Source of the DNA: an uncultured Altererythrobacter sp.
GTDB lineage: Bacteria; Pseudomonadota; Alphaproteobacteria; Sphingomonadales; Sphingomonadaceae
Direction: 5' to 3'
Length of the DNA: 64,000 nucleotides
NCBI GenBank assembly: GCA_913055875.1
Contig: CAJXJY010000014.1
Location: 25,691-89,690 of the forward strand
A model generated the notes under the pieces. The model was not told the DNA's origin. It did no database searches and was given only the letters and a program-made list of their open reading frames with translations. The position numbers were made by a program, and so were the translations under genes. Shown in pieces: positions 59,032 through 64,000 of the stretch (its first letter is position 1; every line of letters starts with the position of its first letter).

Positions 59032-59571
59032 ATGAAGAAATTCGTACTGGCCGGGGCGGCCGCAGTCCTGATCGCGGGATGCTCGGATTCGGGCACGGCC
59101 GATGCCGATGGCGACGGCACGATCACCCAGGAAGAGGTTGCCGCCGAAGTGGCCGACGGCCCGGCGGTGGCGATGCGCGCAGGCAGGTGGGAACACACGG
59201 TCCAGTTCAGCGAGTTGAACGTGCCGGGCGTGCCCGCGGGCATGGAGGACATGGTCAAGCAGCAGATGGGCAGTGGTATCACTACCTCGCGTTGCATGAC
59301 CGAGGAAGAGGTCAACCGGCCCAATGCGGACTTCTTCGGCGGCGAGAAGCAGCAGAACTGCACCTACGAGGAATTCGACCGCAGCGGCAACCGGATGACG
59401 TTGCGGATGACCTGCGATGCGGGCAACGGCGCCAAGGCCAATGTCGCGATGGACGGCGAATTCGGCTCCGACAGCTTCGAGCTCCAGCTCGACAACACCG
59501 TCACCGGCTCGCCGGCCGGCGACGTGACCATGAAAGGCACGATCAGCGGCAAGCGCATAGGCGACTGTTGA
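59032..59571 (+). CDS. DUF3617 lipoprotein with EF-hand-like segment
   Basis: A 179-residue lipoprotein (LIAGC, C17). Just after the anchor, '[12 protein letters not shown]' reads as a calcium-binding EF-hand loop, unusual so close to the lipid anchor. The remainder is a DUF3617 domain with paired cysteines ('SRCMTEEE...QNCTYEEF...MTCDAG'), common in sphingomonads and of unknown function. Confidence 0.85.
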   Translation: MKKFVLAGAAAVLIAGCSDSGTADADGDGTITQEEVAAEVADGPAVAMRAGRWEHTVQFSELNVPGVPAGMEDMVKQQMGSGITTSRCMTEEEVNRPNADFFGGEKQQNCTYEEFDRSGNRMTLRMTCDAGNGAKANVAMDGEFGSDSFELQLDNTVTGSPAGDVTMKGTISGKRIGDC

Positions 59572-59639
59572 AGCCGCGCGACCGCGAATTCGCGAGGTTC
59601 ATCTGGCGTTAGCGGCGCGGTGCCATATATTGCAGTTAT

Positions 59640-60413
59640 ATGGCACCGCACCCGCCTCCTTCGGCGCTCGATGCTTTCCCCGATTCCGGGGCAGAACTGG
59701 CGCGCCGGTGGGAATTGGCGCGCGAGCCCGTAGCCGACGAGGGCAGCCGCCCCGGGCTGTGGCCGCTGGTGCGCGAGCTGCAGCATGTGGCCGAGCCGGT
59801 GGCACGGCTGTTCCGCAAGCTGGATATCGCGCCTGCCGCGACCCGGCGCACCGTCATGCTGCTGCCGGGCTTTGCCGCGCATCCGTTGCGGATGCGCTAC
59901 ATGGCGCGGCAACTCGAGCGCGCCGGGCACAAGGTCAAGCGCTGGGGCATGGGGTTCAATGTCGGCCCGACCGAAGCGAACTTCGCCTTTCTCGAACGGC
60001 GCCTGGCAGAGGTGCACGAGCGCTACGGACGCGAAGTGGTGCTGGTCGGGTGGAGCCTGGGCGGCGTGTTTGCGCGCGAACTCGCCAAGCGGCATCCGGA
60101 GCGGGTGCTCAAGGTCGTCACCATGGGCACGCCCTTTTCGGGCAATCCGCGCGCCAACAATGCCTGGCGTGTCTACCAGTTCGTTGCCGGGCACCGCGTC
60201 GACGAGCCGCCGATCGAGGCCAGGATCGGCGAGAAGCCGCCCGTTCCCACCGTGGCATTGTGGAGCCCGCGCGACGGCGTCGTCAGCGTCCGCAGCGCCT
60301 GCGGCCGTCCGTGCGAGCGCGATCGTGCGGTCGCCCTGCGCTGCACGCATATGGGTTTCAGCTATTCGCCCGAGGCGATCGGCACGGTGCTGCGGGAACT
60401 AGAGCGCATTTGA
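59640..60413 (+). CDS. Alpha/beta hydrolase
   Basis: A 257-residue hydrolase. 'VMLLPGFAAHPLRMRYMARQLERAGH' is the oxyanion region, the nucleophile serine is in 'VGWSLGGVFAREL' and a likely Asp/His pair lies in 'SPRDGVVS' and 'CTHMGFSYS'. No signal peptide is visible. It precedes the ATP-grasp gene by 73 nt on the same strand and may belong to the same unit. Lipase/esterase specificity cannot be read. Confidence 0.82.
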   Translation: MAPHPPPSALDAFPDSGAELARRWELAREPVADEGSRPGLWPLVRELQHVAEPVARLFRKLDIAPAATRRTVMLLPGFAAHPLRMRYMARQLERAGHKVKRWGMGFNVGPTEANFAFLERRLAEVHERYGREVVLVGWSLGGVFARELAKRHPERVLKVVTMGTPFSGNPRANNAWRVYQFVAGHRVDEPPIEARIGEKPPVPTVALWSPRDGVVSVRSACGRPCERDRAVALRCTHMGFSYSPEAIGTVLRELERI

Positions 60414-60486
60414 ACCTTTGGCTTATGCAGGGGGCCTGCTATTTCAGCGAGCAGGTCGAAGCGACCAGCTCTGCCGATTGGGGTGA

Positions 60487-61914
<1,428 letters not shown>

Positions 61915-61941
61915 TGGCCTACGCCGCGCCCTCCCTCTATC

Positions 61942-62022
61942 CGTCATCCCGGCGAAAGCCGGGATTTCGTGCCGCCAAGTCGTCCGGTGCGGAGAGAGAT
62001 CCCGGCTTTCGCCGGGATGACG
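61942..62022. repeat. Perfect palindromic repeat between ATP-grasp and alpha-E genes
   Basis: Arms 61942-61965 (CGTCATCCCGGCGAAAGCCG...) and 61999-62022 are perfect reverse complements of 24 bases with a 33-base spacer. It belongs to a second REP-like family (GGCGAAAGCC core), widespread in proteobacteria, and sits inside the operon. Confidence 0.9.
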
Positions 62023-62047
62023 CGCATCTCCGAAAGGCGCGCGGGTC

Positions 62048-62992
62048 ATGCTAGGCCGGACCGCCAATTCGCTGTTCTGGATGTTCCGCCATCTCGAACG
62101 CGCGGAGAACACCGCGCGCCTGCTCGAGGCGGGCTTCCGCATGGCGCTCACGCGCGATGTCGCCACCGCCGAGGAGGAATGGCGCTCGGTGATCGAGGCG
62201 ATGGGCCTGCGCGAGACCTACGAGGCGCATAACGGCACCTATACCGGTCAGCAGGCATGGAACTTCATCCTGCGCGAGAAGGACAATCCCGGCAGCGTGA
62301 TGCAGATGATCGATCACGTCCGCACCAATGCCCGCGCCGCGCGCAATGCGATCAGCGGCGAATTGTGGACCTCGATCAACACCAGCTGGATGGAGATTCG
62401 CGCGCTGCTCAAGCGCCCCGTCTCGCAGGGCCATGTCGGCGAGGCGGCCGAAATGATCCGCCGCGCGGGCATGCTCGCGCACGGCGCGATGGCCGGGTCG
62501 ATGCTGCGCAACGAGGGCTTCCATTTCGCCCGCGTCGGGACCTTCGTCGAGCGTGCCGATGCGATCGCGCGCATCCTCGACATGAAATACTATTTGCTGC
62601 TGCCCTCGCTGTCCTATGTCGGGACCAGCATGGATACCGGGCAATGGGACCAGGTGCTGCGCTCGGTGTCGGGCGACCGTGCCTATCGCTGGCTCAATGC
62701 CGGGCAGATCGACGCGCGCGGGATCGTCGAATTCCTCGTGCTCGACGACCGCTTCCCGCGCAGCCTCGCCTTCTGCCATTCGGCGCTGCGCCAAAACCTT
62801 GCGGCGCTGGCGCGCATTCACGGCGAGGAGGGCGAGTCGAACGCGCTGATGCGCGATGCCGACACCCGCCTTCACGATCTGACCATCGAGGAGATTTTCG
62901 ATATCGGCCTGCACGAATTCCTGATCGATTTCATGGCGCGCAACGCGGCGATCGCCAACGCGGTGGCCGAAGACTACAGGTTTCTCGCCTGA
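62048..62992 (+). CDS. Alpha-E domain protein
   Basis: A 314-residue all-helical protein of the alpha-E family; 'ANSLFWMFRHLERAENTARLLEAG' at the N-terminus and 'ERADAIARILDMKYYLLLPS' are hallmarks. It is proposed to work with the circularly permuted ATP-grasp enzyme in modifying a peptide or protein. Its last base is shared with the next ATG (TGATG). Confidence 0.92.
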   Translation: MLGRTANSLFWMFRHLERAENTARLLEAGFRMALTRDVATAEEEWRSVIEAMGLRETYEAHNGTYTGQQAWNFILREKDNPGSVMQMIDHVRTNARAARNAISGELWTSINTSWMEIRALLKRPVSQGHVGEAAEMIRRAGMLAHGAMAGSMLRNEGFHFARVGTFVERADAIARILDMKYYLLLPSLSYVGTSMDTGQWDQVLRSVSGDRAYRWLNAGQIDARGIVEFLVLDDRFPRSLAFCHSALRQNLAALARIHGEEGESNALMRDADTRLHDLTIEEIFDIGLHEFLIDFMARNAAIANAVAEDYRFLA

Positions 62993-63807
62993 TGCGACTC
63001 TCGATCCGCCATTCGACGCGCTACGCCTTCTCGGACCCGGTGGTCCACGCGCTGCAGCGCATCCGCCTGACGCCCAAGCAAACGCAGGGGCAGCAAATCC
63101 TGCGCTGGGACATGGAACTGGAGAATGCACGCATCGAACTCGAATACGACGATCAGCACTTCAATCACGTCACGCTCGTATCGGTCGAGCAAGGTGTAAA
63201 GGAAGTTCTGATCCGCTGTTCGGGCGAGGTCGACACCGAGGACAATGCCGGCGTCATCGGGCGGCATTCGGGGCACTTGCCGCTATGGAGTTTCCTCGGG
63301 CAGACGCGGCTGACCAGGCCGGGTCCGAAAATGAAGGAACTGGTCGAGACCTGCGCGGGCGGGGGCGAGGATACGGTCGAAACTCTCCACGCGCTGTCGC
63401 GCGCCATACTCGATCGGGTCGAATACCGCACCGGTACCACCGGCACTCACACCACCGCCGAGGAGGCCGTGGCGAGCGGCAAGGGGGTGTGCCAGGACCA
63501 TGCCCATATTTTCATCGGCGCGGCGCGGACGCTCGACATCCCGGCGCGCTATGTCAGCGGCTACCTCATGATGAACGATCGCATCGAGCAGGATGCGACC
63601 CACGCCTGGGCCGAAGCGCATGTCGACGGGCTCGGCTGGGTCGGGTTCGACATTTCGAACGGCATCAGCCCCGATCCGCGCTACGTTCGCGTCGCAACGG
63701 GCCGCGACTATCGCGACGCCGCGCCGATCACCGGCATAAGGTTCGGCACGCTGCACGAGGATCTCGAAGTCGATATCGCGGTCGAGCAGCAGCAGGTGGA
63801 GCAGTAG
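62992..63807 (+). CDS. Transglutaminase-like protease family protein
   Basis: A 271-residue protein with an N-terminal beta-domain ('IRHSTRYAFSDPVVHALQRIRLTP') and a transglutaminase-like core. The catalytic triad is visible as Cys in 'GVCQDHAHIF', His in 'ATHAWAEAHV' and Asp in 'GWVGFDISNG'. These act as thiol proteases or isopeptidases in the ATP-grasp/alpha-E system. Coupled to alpha-E by a 1-nt overlap. Confidence 0.93.
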   Translation: MRLSIRHSTRYAFSDPVVHALQRIRLTPKQTQGQQILRWDMELENARIELEYDDQHFNHVTLVSVEQGVKEVLIRCSGEVDTEDNAGVIGRHSGHLPLWSFLGQTRLTRPGPKMKELVETCAGGGEDTVETLHALSRAILDRVEYRTGTTGTHTTAEEAVASGKGVCQDHAHIFIGAARTLDIPARYVSGYLMMNDRIEQDATHAWAEAHVDGLGWVGFDISNGISPDPRYVRVATGRDYRDAAPITGIRFGTLHEDLEVDIAVEQQQVEQ

Positions 63808-63828
63808 GTGGGAGCGGGTGAGAGTCAT

Positions 63829-63957
63829 TGTTGCGTGCGGATCGGACCTCCGTCCGATCCTTGCGGCACCGGCCCACGCCCCCACCCGGAGTCTTTGTTG
63901 CGTGCGGGCCGGACCTCCGTTCGTCCCTTGCGGCACCGGCCCACGCCCCCACCCGGC
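63829..63957. repeat. 67-bp tandem duplication at the right edge
   Basis: TGTTGCGTGCGG begins at 63829 and again at 63896. Each unit also holds a GGACCTCCGT segment and then GGCACCGGCCCACGCCCCCA. The first unit contains a perfect 9-bp hairpin (63839-63860), which may terminate transcription from the transglutaminase gene. Confidence 0.8.
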
Positions 63958-64000
63958 CACCCCGACCATAGTATCCTATGGGTGGCCGGGTGGGGGCGTG
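63930..64000. repeat. Long palindromic repeat, copy 2, cut by the window edge
   Basis: GCGGCACCGGCCC, then CACGCCCCCACCCGGCCA (63942-63959), a loop with ATAGTATCCTATGGGTGG, and the reverse complement of the arm to 64000. It is the same family as 41788-41870. The outer end of the right arm lies beyond the window. Confidence 0.88.

Noticed and set aside
63829..63957. Tandem repeats as a possible CRISPR array
   Set aside because: Only two units, with no unique spacers of constant length and no cas genes nearby.

Overview
This is a GC-rich chromosomal window that most resembles an alphaproteobacterium of the order Sphingomonadales, probably Erythrobacteraceae. That placement is inference from gene content: an Entner-Doudoroff operon ordered zwf-edd-glk-eda, a sphingomonad-style TonB receptor with an 'ITVTGSQI' plug start, a short mitofilin gene behind hemC-hemD, and dispersed palindromes that translate as 'RPEPVEG' and 'RQAQGER'. 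No rRNA, tRNA or CRISPR array is visible.

Left edge, 1-4.6 kb (minus strand): a tightly packed operon that looks like a metal- or redox-linked RiPP system. Its order is a lipocalin/nitrobindin-like protein, a VioB-type ferritin-like protein, a 241-residue protein with eleven cysteines (nine in a C-x5-C ladder), an MNIO (DUF692) peptide-modifying oxidase and a DUF2063 partner cut by the window edge. This is the best candidate for a little-described system.

5.0-13.5 kb (plus): central carbon metabolism (zwf, edd, glk, eda, ppc) with overlapping start and stop codons, then a LysR regulator.

13.6-29.5 kb: an uptake and catabolism block. It holds a TonB receptor, an exported M14 carboxypeptidase, a D-aminoacylase-like lipoprotein, a DadA-like oxidase (opposite strand), a fumarase-superfamily lyase with an export signal, a DASS carboxylate transporter that appears to start at ATC, a fused 5-oxoprolinase and acetyl-CoA synthetase. 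Together they suggest scavenging of modified or D-amino acid peptides, but the substrate is unknown.

29.7-41.2 kb: an aromatic acyl-CoA block. On the plus strand are a fused flavin monooxygenase/old-yellow-enzyme protein of the 2-aminobenzoyl-CoA monooxygenase/reductase type, an SDR, MarR, enoyl-CoA hydratase, aryl-CoA ligase, thioesterase and a Rid protein lacking its usual arginine. On the minus strand are an ABC exporter, a fumarylacetoacetase-family hydrolase, a zeta-class GST isomerase and glutaryl-CoA dehydrogenase.

41.3-48.8 kb (minus): a single-domain response regulator, a membrane-anchored helix-hairpin-helix protein with a 37-residue membrane peptide, OmpA, a VWA lipoprotein, a Wzx-like flippase, gpsA and tsaD. 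Palindromic repeats have entered the coding parts of tsaD and gpsA.

48.8-64 kb: hemC-hemD-mitofilin, a UbiH-type hydroxylase, dsbD, small envelope proteins, an orphan HicB antitoxin, uvrB, and a circularly permuted ATP-grasp/alpha-E/transglutaminase operon that ends in a dense repeat patch at the right edge.
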